From NCBI GenBank assembly GCA_029339505.1, contig JAQISU010000033.1:2288001-2352000 (forward strand): DNA of 64,000 nt. Direction: 5' to 3'. Shown piece after piece: positions 10,601-17,202 of this stretch. Made by a program: the position numbers and the translations under genes. The notes below the pieces were generated by a model, which saw only the letters and a program-made list of their open reading frames with translations, was not told where the DNA came from and did no database searches. This DNA comes from Unio delphinus (lineage: Eukaryota; Mollusca; Bivalvia; Unionida; Unionidae). The first letter of the stretch is position 1. Every line of letters begins with the position of its first letter.

Positions 10601-10913
10601 CTACACAATTCAGTGAACTAGAATATTTCATAGGAGCTAGTTTTGCGATATCGGGTTTATCATTTAACGGATATATCCCATAAACCATTGCTGTTACGGG
10701 ATAAGATCTTTCGTAGTATGGCTTATCGATTCCGGTTAGAATTCCTGGTTTGGAATCTCTACTCACAATGACAGCTTTTTTATTCTTGAGGATTGGTTCA
10801 AATTTATCCTTAATAATCCATTTGCCATCGACTTCGATAATGAATTTGATTCGGAAAAAATGCCGTTTTTCCCCAACACGTGAAATTATCACTGCTGCTT
10901 TTTCATCATTCAT
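7659..10913 (-). CDS. Family-B DNA polymerase fused to SF1 helicase and HNH nuclease
   Basis: 1084 residues in one uninterrupted frame. Residues about 300-640 are a family-B polymerase palm: motif A SIDIAACYPGS (335-345), a reduced motif B RRIIGKFTQGG (491-501) and motif C ATDSMYIH (590-597). I cannot see a 3'-5' exonuclease signature in the first 300 residues. Residues about 660-990 are a superfamily-1 helicase: Walker A GCGGSGKTT (671-679), Walker B ILIWDE (742-747), motif III GDHRQPP (774-780), motif V TIHSSQGLT (939-947) and motif VI YLAVSRV (967-973). Residues 1030-1084 form a Cys-paired HNH nuclease (C1035/C1038, TVDRKNNNLGHVRNNV, C1074/C1077). Polintons usually encode a polymerase alone, so this triple fusion is unusual. 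The frame stays open 26 codons upstream of the ATG at 10913 without another Met, so the real N-terminus could be longer. Confidence 0.9.
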   Translation of the reverse strand: MNDEKAAVIISRVGEKRHFFRIKFIIEVDGKWIIKDKFEPILKNKKAVIVSRDSKPGILTGIDKPYYERSYPVTAMVYGIYPLNDKPDIAKLAPMKYSSSLNCVAERIIEHFTNASRGNKLTDLRRKKITEWELTVKQHGAKISDIAKLEASLKFPISVTTITGEVLYEPKYQSRGAPIQIIDHNKHAWTPAVTIFPRDRTVKYIPKEFVGDVFYEERLFDAIHALCKDDPVSVWLLRSDEEFDQFVKPNGELYRIEELDNRMRKIASDFSPENSHEKLLMDSFTIPSVVAHFAREKNSWRPTRSDFLEDVKLSCVEFGHGGLWNTKYSRDGMISIDIAACYPGSFLGYGECAEYFKRFGHPTHEMTRVAINGPLPDFDLTGFARVISFELATGLHPCSYVWLGRHLSEKHWMPIVLLRYMIDCGMLISLIVSEAIICYRAQKEVWLPQPDLDRIINELQKQFPDFSEEEIINWSKKLFEIKKEQAKDLGRRIIGKFTQGGRYDNAKYSSRLIIDVAEYDFIVADLMKQGKLVSRKDAFLSNGEKLGTVVTYCDGYNSQYTHLRSSILAYASINLFSMINRFPNTAVRVATDSMYIHNKYKSAVAAFTDPEENWGRWRFKKEMLHEYCESADVAMDDKYLCCNRIEIQSELSNAPPVSDPVCRYKTVYLNGCGGSGKTTRAIELFRRGNASVSNMIVLTPTHRLAREMIQRGVNACTYHSFFRWKGDKWTPERMGDKFIPEILIWDEICTVSLDVLKTFLEWLLNKNTKVVMCGDHRQPPPFVGASPHEWLKGFVDDYEEITTDYRSLDERLREFKALIRLQPDRIQCEIAREVISETPMNDFWETWRPNDLIIASRKIVRDTLQMKLFELHKEKFATLPVPLCYRPSDTRKQNIEVDIPRQSEKQIFVLNDIVLVDINVVEDALRANKSPWTLGYAATIHSSQGLTISDTIVWMVDNHIEWSNLVYLAVSRVRKINQLRRVVFDDNDTTMDDIDVKIIDKKLSGYKQQDKKKQREFDIDAKLIITLKKQQNNHCASCNCIMRWQYSDKDPRQFTVDRKNNNLGHVRNNVMLTCLECNRRNGAS

Positions 10914-10983
10914 GGTAGCGTCAACAACACCATCAATTCGAAATGTTGACCAACAATAAGATGCTCCATCACGCTTGAATTCA

Positions 10984-11595
10984 TTAAAAGTCTCTGATTT
11001 TACTAATCATGGCTTTATCAAGAATTGTATTCTTTGGTGTATTAGAAACTATATCGAGATTGAATTGAGCATCTTTCCAGGGTAATCTCTTGGACGTTTT
11101 TTTTGGTTTATCGAGATTAAATTTAGGACTAATTTTTAATAATCTCTTAAACTCTTTCATGTTTCCGTCTCTTGGACATTTTTTGGGTCTATCGAGATTA
11201 AATTTAGGACTAATTTTGTTACGTTTTTTTGGTTTATCGAGATTAAATTTAGGACTAATTTTTAATAATCTCTTAAACTCTTTCATGTTTTCGTCTCTTG
11301 GACGTTTGAGATTAATTTTGTTACGTTTTTTGGGTCTATCGATATTAAATTTAGGACTAATTTTTAATAATCTCTTAAACTCTTTCATGTTTCCGTCTCT
11401 TGGACGTTTGCTACGTTTTTTGGGTTTATCGAGATTAAATCTAGGATTGATTTTTAATAATCTCTTAAACTCTTTCATGTTTCCGTCTATTGGACGTTTT
11501 TTGGGTCTATCGAGATTAAATCTAGGATTGATTTTTAATAATCTCTTAAACTCCTTATCAGCATTTTTCGAAGGCGTTCTCCTTAATTCCCTCAT
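10984..11595 (-). CDS. Lysine/arginine-rich repeat protein
   Basis: About 203 residues from the ATG at 11595 (MRELRRTPSKN); an upstream ATG at 11646 would overlap the divergent gene. The body consists of five full and one partial copies of a 23-34-residue unit, KEFKRLLKISPKFNLDRP followed by KKR and variable basic residues. The repeats also give an open frame on the opposite strand, which is an artefact. I do not recognise a family. The charge and the repeated basic clusters suggest nucleic-acid binding, for example a genome-condensing or terminal protein. It lies 70 bp upstream of the polymerase on the same strand, so it may serve replication; this is inference. Confidence 0.7.
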   Translation of the reverse strand: MRELRRTPSKNADKEFKRLLKINPRFNLDRPKKRPIDGNMKEFKRLLKINPRFNLDKPKKRSKRPRDGNMKEFKRLLKISPKFNIDRPKKRNKINLKRPRDENMKEFKRLLKISPKFNLDKPKKRNKISPKFNLDRPKKCPRDGNMKEFKRLLKISPKFNLDKPKKTSKRLPWKDAQFNLDIVSNTPKNTILDKAMISKIRDF

Positions 11596-11637
11596 GCTAT
11601 AATTAAAACAAGCATTTAAATGAAAGATTTTTATATA

Positions 11638-12042
11638 ATGAATCACTGCAAGTGGCTTATGATTGGATCAATAACCCCGTGTAACAAATCATGCAGAAAT
11701 GAGTTCTGTGGGTATCATATGCAAAGCTTTCGTCGTGGAAGCCTTGGTCCGTCACCTTGTATTCTATGTGGAGTTGGGGTCAGGGGAAAATCTCAGTTGT
11801 GTCTAAATTGCGGTGGTAAGCGATACAGGGAGTTGAAGCGTTATTATGATAAAAGAATAAAAAATGGACAATCAATCAGAAATTATGACCCTGACGCTGA
11901 CAAAGTCAGTATTCTTGACGCTGACAAAGTCAGTATTCTTGACGCTGACAAAGTCAGTATCAAGGATAAAATCATAAGAACTCCTCAAGACTACATCGAA
12001 AGATTTATCATTAAACTAAACAATGAATTAGACAAACAATAG
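11638..12042 (+). CDS. Cys-rich zinc-binding Polinton protein with DADKVSIL repeats
   Basis: 134 residues from the ATG at 11638; an ATG at 11620 would add six residues. The N-terminal half has two Cys clusters, CNKSCRNEFCGYH and PCILCGVGVRGKSQLCLNCG, spaced like two zinc-binding knuckles and followed by a basic helix (KRYRELKRYYDKRIK). I associate this HCKWLM...PC.KSC...YC pattern with a conserved small protein of animal Polintons, function unknown. Residues about 85-108 are three tandem DADKVSI(L) units encoded by a 24-bp direct repeat (11892-11960). The gene diverges from the basic repeat protein with overlapping 5' regions. Confidence 0.7.
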   Translation: MNHCKWLMIGSITPCNKSCRNEFCGYHMQSFRRGSLGPSPCILCGVGVRGKSQLCLNCGGKRYRELKRYYDKRIKNGQSIRNYDPDADKVSILDADKVSILDADKVSIKDKIIRTPQDYIERFIIKLNNELDKQ

Positions 12043-12056
12043 TATTATGTATACGA

Positions 12057-12512
12057 ATGAACCAAGAATTCAGACAACACCCTGTGATCACAAATTATGA
12101 AGCATCCAGTGATGGTGTTGTAAGAAACCGCAGACTGAAGAAACCAGTTGGTTCTGTGAATAATCAAGGGTACTTGGTGTTTGGTGCTGGAAAGAAAACT
12201 TATCTCAATCATCGTTTCGCATTTGAGTGTTTTTATGGATTGATCGAGGATGATTCTGTCATTGATCACAAGGATTCTAATCCGAAAAACAATTCTTTAT
12301 TAAATCTGCAGGCTATCACACAAAGTGAGAATACCAAACGAGGAAAGACTGGAAAATGCAAAACGGTTGGGAAGAGACCTGTGAAATCTTTGAATACGAT
12401 AACTAACGAAGAAAAAATATTTCAATCAATAACCAGCGCCGGTAGGCACTTCGATATTTGTGGATCCTCAGTACGAAGAGTTGCAGAGGGGATAACCAAA
12501 ACGGCGATTTAA
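12057..12512 (+). CDS. HNH homing-type endonuclease (NUMOD4-HNH-NUMOD1)
   Basis: 151 residues. The order matches phage and giant-virus HNH homing enzymes: an N-terminal NUMOD4-like strand (YEASSDGVVRNRR), the HNH core (NHRFAFECFYG, then VIDHKDSNPKNNSLLNLQ), and a C-terminal NUMOD1-like DNA-binding helix region (KIFQSITSAGRHF, SVRRVAEG). The catalytic His and Asn positions are present. The end may be slightly truncated: the stop falls right after TKTAI beside an A7 run, where the family usually continues a few residues. A free-standing selfish nuclease inside a Polinton is an extra gene, probably acquired. Spacing to the previous gene is 14 bp. Confidence 0.85.
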   Translation: MNQEFRQHPVITNYEASSDGVVRNRRLKKPVGSVNNQGYLVFGAGKKTYLNHRFAFECFYGLIEDDSVIDHKDSNPKNNSLLNLQAITQSENTKRGKTGKCKTVGKRPVKSLNTITNEEKIFQSITSAGRHFDICGSSVRRVAEGITKTAI

Positions 12513-12595
12513 AAAAAGACAGGACAGAAAATTCGATTTAGTTACGTCTAATGCGTCATATTTTTCATTTAGAAATATATCATTATTATAGAATA

Positions 12596-12952
12596 ATGAA
12601 TTCTGAAAACATGAATAGCATCATATCCGAGATTTCAAAATTGAAAAGTTGGGATATTGAACTATCAGATGGGTTAAATCCTGATCAAATCATGTCTGAT
12701 TTTCAGGATATAGAATACGGAGTTAACAACAATAAATATATGCTACCAAAGAAGTATGCGCTCATTAAAAGAATTCAGAATTCTATTCGGGACTCTCTCG
12801 CATTCTCCAGTGACGTAAGTGTGTTCGCTCCGTTGTATACCATCGTAGAACGAATACGAAAAGAATTGGGGTACGAATACGAATTGAAAAAGGAGGTTAA
12901 TTCTAAAGTTAGAAACCTACGGGCGTTAATTCAAGAAAATGAACAATTTTGA
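12596..12952 (+). CDS. Small hypothetical protein
   Basis: 118 residues from the ATG at 12596 (MNSENMNSIISEISKL), chosen because it follows the same AT-rich TATA-like leader as neighbouring genes; an upstream ATG at 12551 adds an unlikely hydrophobic leader. The protein is mostly helical and charged, has no Cys pairs and no membrane segment. I do not recognise it. It is the last gene before a 280-bp gap with a strong inverted repeat, so it may close the early or left gene block. Confidence 0.55.
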   Translation: MNSENMNSIISEISKLKSWDIELSDGLNPDQIMSDFQDIEYGVNNNKYMLPKKYALIKRIQNSIRDSLAFSSDVSVFAPLYTIVERIRKELGYEYELKKEVNSKVRNLRALIQENEQF

Positions 12953-13234
12953 TTGACCATTTATCATTATTTGATTGTGACCGTCCCTCATAGAGATTTT
13001 AATTTTTTTTTAGCATTTTTTGATTAAAACTGTTGAAATCAGTGAATAAAAAATTGATGGCTGGTTCGGATTGATCAAATGGAAAAGTGGGGAAAGTGTG
13101 ATATTAATTATTTTTATATACAATTATGACACTTTCCCCATCATTGATAGAGATGTTAAAACACTTCCACGATGGTGTTAGGTCGGGATTGAAAAATTGT
13201 TTTGCAATTGAAAAATTGTTTCTGATTTTAAATA
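12953..13234. other. Intergenic region with long stem-loop
   Basis: Largest gap in the element. A perfect 12-bp inverted repeat, TGGGGAAAGTGT at 13088-13099 and ACACTTTCCCCA at 13129-13140, encloses an AT-rich 29-bp loop. At the right end are two copies of ATTGAAAAATTGTTT (13188-13202 and 13207-13221). Candidate roles are a terminator, replication signal or promoter boundary between the left and the capsid gene blocks. Confidence 0.7.
13207..13234 (+). promoter_or_regulatory. Repeated gene leader, copy 1
   Basis: Together with the ATG this 31-bp stretch is identical except for one base to 14263-14293. It starts ATTGAAAAATTGTTT and ends AAATAATG at the start codon. A third partial copy precedes it at 13188. 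Shared position relative to two start codons suggests a promoter/5' leader motif of the capsid gene block. Confidence 0.6.
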
Positions 13235-13864
13235 ATGGTCAATGAAGCATTAACAACCCGATTGGCTCGTGAACGACTGGATGCAATCAGGAGATTTGTA
13301 CCAATTTGTGACTCTGTACAGAATAAACTGCAACAACGACAACAAGCGCAGACTGACTTTTCTGTGTCAAGTGAACAACTGTTTACTCCGATAACAAGTG
13401 CGACCAAAGATGTGAAAAAGTTAACTGAAGCAGCGATATACGGAGATATTCCTGAGCGAGAACGAGTAAAGAAGGCGCCGCTGCTTGATACGCTTGAAAA
13501 GATAGCAGCAGAGACCGGACAAACACGCGCAGGGATACAACAGTTATCCAGTGATATAAAAACTCAGCGCGAGTATGAACAATTAGCTGATATTGATGAT
13601 TCTGCGCCTGAACCACAACCTGTTGATGTCGTCACCCCAAAAGGTATCCCCTTTATAGACAAATTCACCGAAGGAGCTATAACAGAAATCAAACGACCTG
13701 AATTAATAAAACCCAACGATTATGCAGATTTTGGCATTTTCGCTATCCAAAAATATTATTCAAGGGAAGAGTTTTTAAAAGACGAGTATAAAAACAGTAG
13801 AATTAAACGAGACGACTGGGTAGATTGGTTGTATAAAATAAACATGAGATTACTGGTAATTTGA
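13235..13864 (+). CDS. Hypothetical virion-block protein, first frame
   Basis: 209 residues from the ATG at 13235. The N-terminal two thirds are Gln/Glu-rich and helical (NKLQQRQQAQTDF). The C-terminal third has a globular-looking segment with RDDWVDWLYKIN. The frame stops at 13862-13864, while the -1 frame (open from 13837) continues with a region that has no start Met of its own. The two are best read as one protein of about 340 residues interrupted by a frame change in 13837-13862. I do not know its function; it sits just upstream of the core and capsid genes. Confidence 0.6.
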   Translation: MVNEALTTRLARERLDAIRRFVPICDSVQNKLQQRQQAQTDFSVSSEQLFTPITSATKDVKKLTEAAIYGDIPERERVKKAPLLDTLEKIAAETGQTRAGIQQLSSDIKTQREYEQLADIDDSAPEPQPVDVVTPKGIPFIDKFTEGAITEIKRPELIKPNDYADFGIFAIQKYYSREEFLKDEYKNSRIKRDDWVDWLYKINMRLLVI

Positions 13865-14250
13865 AAAAGGATACAATTGAGTACAGAACTTTTAAAGCAG
13901 GAGTTGATAGCTATGGTATACAAAAACAACAAAGTCGAGGCCGACAAAGGAAATTACTTGATGATAGTGAGGGCGCAACTGGTACAACTGAGGAAACAAG
14001 CGGAAAAGGATATTCGATTGGAAATCCAAAGGATGTCTTTGACTCTACCACGACATGTCCTGGTAGTGTTATCAATGATATATCACGATTAGAAGTTCTT
14101 GTAGGAGGTTTCCGAGCTGGAAATAACTCACCGGAAATAATTAATGAAGCAGCTGATATCTGTAGACGATTATTTCAGGGTGGTATCATGGATATCAGCA
14201 CATATCGAGATTTCATTGACGAGTTAGCAAATGGGTATCATAGTGACTGA
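13837..14250 (+). CDS. Hypothetical virion-block protein, second frame (no own start)
   Basis: Open from just after a TAA at 13834-13836 to 14250. The first Met comes only near the C-terminus, so translation must enter from the 13235 gene by a -1 shift, or the copy carries a one-base lesion. The C-terminal 70 residues (RLEVLVGGFRAGNNS, INEAADICRRLFQGG) resemble a helical tail I associate with proteins encoded upstream of the capsid gene in animal Polintons. No canonical slippery heptamer is visible in the overlap, although TAAAATAAAC is present. A lesion or sequencing error is therefore as likely as recoding. Confidence 0.55.
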   Translation, partial: NKHEITGNLKKDTIEYRTFKAGVDSYGIQKQQSRGRQRKLLDDSEGATGTTEETSGKGYSIGNPKDVFDSTTTCPGSVINDISRLEVLVGGFRAGNNSPEIINEAADICRRLFQGGIMDISTYRDFIDELANGYHSD

Positions 14251-14262
14251 ATTGAAAAGTCA

Positions 14263-14290
14263 ATTGAAAAATTGTTTCTGATTTCAAATA
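14263..14290 (+). promoter_or_regulatory. Repeated gene leader, copy 2
   Basis: Second copy of the leader described at 13207, with the same distance to the ATG (14291) and one base different (C for T). Confidence 0.6.
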
Positions 14291-14728
14291 ATGATCATAC
14301 ACTACAATCATGATAAACCAACCCCCGTCTACATAGTTAATTCACGGTTTCCGGTTTATAGAGCATACTACGGAGATGGTTTAGGCAATACCATTGCAGG
14401 GTTATTTGCGAGAATGGCTCCAAAAGTGATGCCGTTGGCTAAACAACTAGGAATGAAAGCCATTGATGTTATTCGTGATAAGGGTATTAGTGCTGTTGGA
14501 GATTTTGCTGGAAAAGCGTTTTCAACTGCGAAGAATAAAATAACATCATTAGTGAGACGAAAAAAGAAACCGGTACCATTGCCATCTACAGCGGAAATGC
14601 CTGCAAGTGTTAGTAGAATTATAAATAACGCAGTAGACGAAAAATTAGCGTCGATGGCTTTAACCCCCGACCAAGGCAATATTGCAAATATGATAGCAGG
14701 AAGTGGCTTTAAAAAACTACGACGATGA
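14291..14728 (+). CDS. Basic adenovirus pX/core-like small protein
   Basis: 145 residues. An aromatic N-terminus (VYRAYYGDGLGNTIAGLFARM) is followed by an amphipathic Gly/Ala-rich stretch and a very basic cluster (SLVRRKKKPVPLP), and the protein ends in a basic tail (FKKLRR). The glycine-containing amphipathic N-terminus plus basic cluster resemble small core or membrane-active proteins of adenoviruses and adintoviruses. Homology is not proven from sequence alone. It directly precedes the capsid gene and is separated from it by a hairpin. Confidence 0.55.
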   Translation: MIIHYNHDKPTPVYIVNSRFPVYRAYYGDGLGNTIAGLFARMAPKVMPLAKQLGMKAIDVIRDKGISAVGDFAGKAFSTAKNKITSLVRRKKKPVPLPSTAEMPASVSRIINNAVDEKLASMALTPDQGNIANMIAGSGFKKLRR

Positions 14729-14736
14729 AAATGGAA

Positions 14737-14752
14737 AAATCGTTTACGATTT
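14737..14752. terminator. Intergenic hairpin
   Basis: AAATCGTTTACGATTT, a 7-bp perfect stem with a 2-base centre (6 bp with a 4-base loop), placed 9 bp after the stop codon at 14728 and 31 bp before the capsid ATG. Possible transcript-end signal. Confidence 0.5.
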
Positions 14753-14782
14753 CACTATTTAGACTCTGATAAATAGAATAAA

Positions 14783-16192
14783 ATGTTCAAACAGTCACGT
14801 GATCCTGCATTTGATATAGACGCCCCAGTTGGCAAGGATGATTCTGTTCGCGATTATCAATATTACGCCTATCATGCCATAGACTCAAATAGTCGAGCAA
14901 GAATTGATCTTCAAGTCCATGATACCAGTAAATACTTTTTACCCTGTGAAGCGTTTATCGAAATCGAAGGAGAACTTGTAACAGCTGATGATACTCCTGC
15001 TGTACCAGCACCGTATCCAGCTGGTACTCAAGTCGGGTTTGTCAATAATGGTATCATGGCGCTATTTGAGAGTGCTAGATATCTCATTGATGGAAAAGAA
15101 ATCGAGTCGATAGATCGCGATGTTGATGTGGCTACAACAATAATCGGGTTAGCGAGATATTCCGATGATTATACAAGATCAGCAGGACCCTCTATGATGT
15201 TTGCAAAAGATGTTACAAATAACGCTGGAGGAAATCAATTTGTTGTAAGACGACCAAAAAAACGTGATAATAGTGATGCTGATGTCGAGAATATGATTAT
15301 AAACAACGATGCTAATTTCAATCTAGGAGCTGTAACACGAAACTCAATGTTGCAAGGAGCGCGTAAATCATTTTCATGCGCGATTCCACTGCATCACATA
15401 TTTGGATTCTGTAGAAACGTCAGAAAAGTTATCTACGGGGCGAAGCATACAGTATCGCTTGTACGAAAAAGTGATGATAACGACGCAATCTGGAGGATTC
15501 CAGCAGATGCTGCAAATCCCAATGCTGATGCCGGTAAAGTCAATTTAACAAAAATATCATTGTGGATGCCAGTGTTGACTCCAGCAATTACCGCAGAAGA
15601 ACGATTACTATCATTTATGGACCAAGGAGGAAAATCATTACTAAGTTGGCTAATCGTGAGTACAGATGTTAAACAATCAAATATCAACGGGTTATTCACT
15701 TGGAACCTAGCATCAAAACAAGGCGTTTCTGCGCCACGTCATATATTTATTGCGTTACAGGATAACACACGAGTTGGCAATCAACTCTCAAGTCATATGA
15801 TATTTAATCAATTAGGTGTGAAAGACGTCTCACTGAGAATAAACGGCCAGCAGGTACCATCCGAGGATATACAACTTAATTACACCGAAAATCATATTGC
15901 ACGAGTTTATCATCGTCTGTTGTCATTTATGGCACGCGACCAAAATGTCGATACTGGTTTGCAAATATCACAATATGATTTTAAGAATCTGTATCCGATC
16001 TATTACTTTTCGCTGGAACATCTCGATTTAACAAGACAATCCGTCGTTGATATACACTTTAGAGCTAATGTGACTCGTGGTGGTATTGCTGATTATAGAG
16101 CGGTTGCTGTCATTCTCAGTGATAAATCAATGCTATTTGAAGGTGTTGGTGGAAGAATGAGAGTGGTAGATGCACCAGTGGAAAACATGTAA
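14783..16192 (+). CDS. Major capsid protein, double jelly-roll
   Basis: 469 residues, uninterrupted. The sequence follows the pattern of Polinton/adintovirus major capsid proteins: an extended N-terminus, a first beta-rich domain with NNGIMALFESARYLIDGKEI, a linker, and a second beta-rich domain ending YYFSLEHLDLTRQSVVDIHF and DYRAVAVILSDK. It should assemble as pseudo-hexagonal trimers forming the shell. The gene lies centrally in the virion block, between two small basic proteins and upstream of the protease. The leader ends GAATAAAATG. No disrupting change is seen. Confidence 0.85.
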   Translation: MFKQSRDPAFDIDAPVGKDDSVRDYQYYAYHAIDSNSRARIDLQVHDTSKYFLPCEAFIEIEGELVTADDTPAVPAPYPAGTQVGFVNNGIMALFESARYLIDGKEIESIDRDVDVATTIIGLARYSDDYTRSAGPSMMFAKDVTNNAGGNQFVVRRPKKRDNSDADVENMIINNDANFNLGAVTRNSMLQGARKSFSCAIPLHHIFGFCRNVRKVIYGAKHTVSLVRKSDDNDAIWRIPADAANPNADAGKVNLTKISLWMPVLTPAITAEERLLSFMDQGGKSLLSWLIVSTDVKQSNINGLFTWNLASKQGVSAPRHIFIALQDNTRVGNQLSSHMIFNQLGVKDVSLRINGQQVPSEDIQLNYTENHIARVYHRLLSFMARDQNVDTGLQISQYDFKNLYPIYYFSLEHLDLTRQSVVDIHFRANVTRGGIADYRAVAVILSDKSMLFEGVGGRMRVVDAPVENM

Positions 16193-16195
16193 TTG

Positions 16196-16211
16196 AAATT
16201 GTAAACGATTT
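16196..16211. terminator. Intergenic hairpin
   Basis: AAATTGTAAACGATTT, directly after the capsid stop codon. In RNA the seven-base arms pair with one G-U wobble. Same design as the hairpin at 14737. Confidence 0.45.
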
Positions 16212-16225
16212 AGAATCAATCAATT

Positions 16226-16699
16226 ATGTATAACATGTCATGTAGTACTATTAGTGTTGCGTTAACTCCCGGTCAATTAAAAAAATTGCAATCGGAATCA
16301 GCTAAAAAATGTGGAACTACAATCACGTTGAAACCCAACCAAATGACTGGTGGTGCAAATAAATTATCACTGACAACTCGTCAAATAAAACATTTCAATG
16401 ATGCACTAGTAGCAAAAAAGGGTGTTCAGATTACTCTCTCTGCGGCTGCTATCAAAAATATGATTAAAACAGGCGGTATATTTCCGTTGTTAGCTGCGAT
16501 TCCAGCATTGATTGCAGCAGCAGCCCCAGCGGTGGCTAAAGCGGCAGCGTTAGGAGCCGTTGGTACTGCAGCAGGAATGGCACTAAAGAAGGCAACTGGG
16601 AAAGGATATAAAAAAAAGGGAAAGGGTCTAAGACTACCAGGAACCCCGTATTCGTGGTACAGCGGAAAGGGTCTAAGACTACCAGGAACGATTTATTAA
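16226..16699 (+). CDS. pVI/pX-like membrane-active virion protein
   Basis: 157 residues. It starts with two related helical units, LTPGQLKKLQSESAKKCG followed by TITL, and LTTRQIKHFNDALVAKKG followed by QITL. A GG-led hydrophobic, Ala-rich segment comes next (FPLLAAIPALIAAAAPAVAKAAALG, res. about 88-112), then a basic tail with two copies of GKGLRLPGT encoded by a direct DNA repeat (about 16621-16646 and 16667-16692). The LTxxQxKK units followed by a hydrophobic segment are a layout I know from Polinton-type minor virion proteins, likened to adenovirus pVI. A role in binding the capsid interior and disturbing membranes is inference. Confidence 0.65.
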   Translation: MYNMSCSTISVALTPGQLKKLQSESAKKCGTTITLKPNQMTGGANKLSLTTRQIKHFNDALVAKKGVQITLSAAAIKNMIKTGGIFPLLAAIPALIAAAAPAVAKAAALGAVGTAAGMALKKATGKGYKKKGKGLRLPGTPYSWYSGKGLRLPGTIY

Positions 16700-16713
16700 T
16701 TCAGAAATCTTCT

Positions 16714-17178
16714 ATGGTTCCCATGTCCAATTTTGATTTAATGGATGCTGCTAAAAAACTAGCGATTAAAAACTTCAGAGGTGTCTTTATGAAAGATCAA
16801 TTACCACATCAACCAAACAGCGTTGAAACCGGAATCATTAATTTAGATAACAGCACCGGACCTGGAACTTACTGGGTTGCATACGCTATTGATCCACGTG
16901 GGATTGTTTATTTCGATTCATATGGATTAGCCCCACCAAAAGAGTTTATGCGTTATATAAAAACCCTTCCAATGAAGACTTGGTATTCTATGCTACCAAC
17001 ACAACAAATGAATGACCCACCAATATGTGGCAGCGAAGTATTAAATGTCCTTAACGCTATTTCTAACTCCTTGAGTAACCCAGGCGGAAAACCACCACAT
17101 GTTGTCATGAATGAATACACTAGTAATCGCTGGAGAAAATCGAAGATTTTTCAACGAAGTCGTCAAAAACGATTTTAG
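16714..17178 (+). CDS. Adenain-like cysteine protease with catalytic His replaced
   Basis: 154 residues from the ATG at 16714; ATG 16723 is also possible. Family C5/Ulp1-like maturation protease of adenoviruses and Polintons. The conserved core is visible: FRGVFMKDQLP, GIINLDN, then GTYWVAY, then VYFDSYG with D68, and ICGSEVLN with the nucleophile C105. In the family the GT-x-W position is the catalytic His; here it is Tyr53 (codon TAC at 16870-16872), one transition away from a His codon. Without that His the Cys cannot be activated in the usual way, so the copy is probably inactive. Length is shorter than adenovirus protease (about 200) but normal for Polintons. It follows the 16226 gene by 14 bp. 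Confidence 0.88.
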   Translation: MVPMSNFDLMDAAKKLAIKNFRGVFMKDQLPHQPNSVETGIINLDNSTGPGTYWVAYAIDPRGIVYFDSYGLAPPKEFMRYIKTLPMKTWYSMLPTQQMNDPPICGSEVLNVLNAISNSLSNPGGKPPHVVMNEYTSNRWRKSKIFQRSRQKRF

Positions 17179-17202
17179 AGAGAGAAAGAGTTTTACAATA
17201 AC

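Noticed and set aside
11090..11602. Long + strand frame rich in LGLSRLNLGLIFNN units
   Set aside because: It is the antisense of the lysine-rich repeat gene. The minus-strand reading has a sensible start, charge pattern and genomic position; the + reading is a by-product of the repeat.
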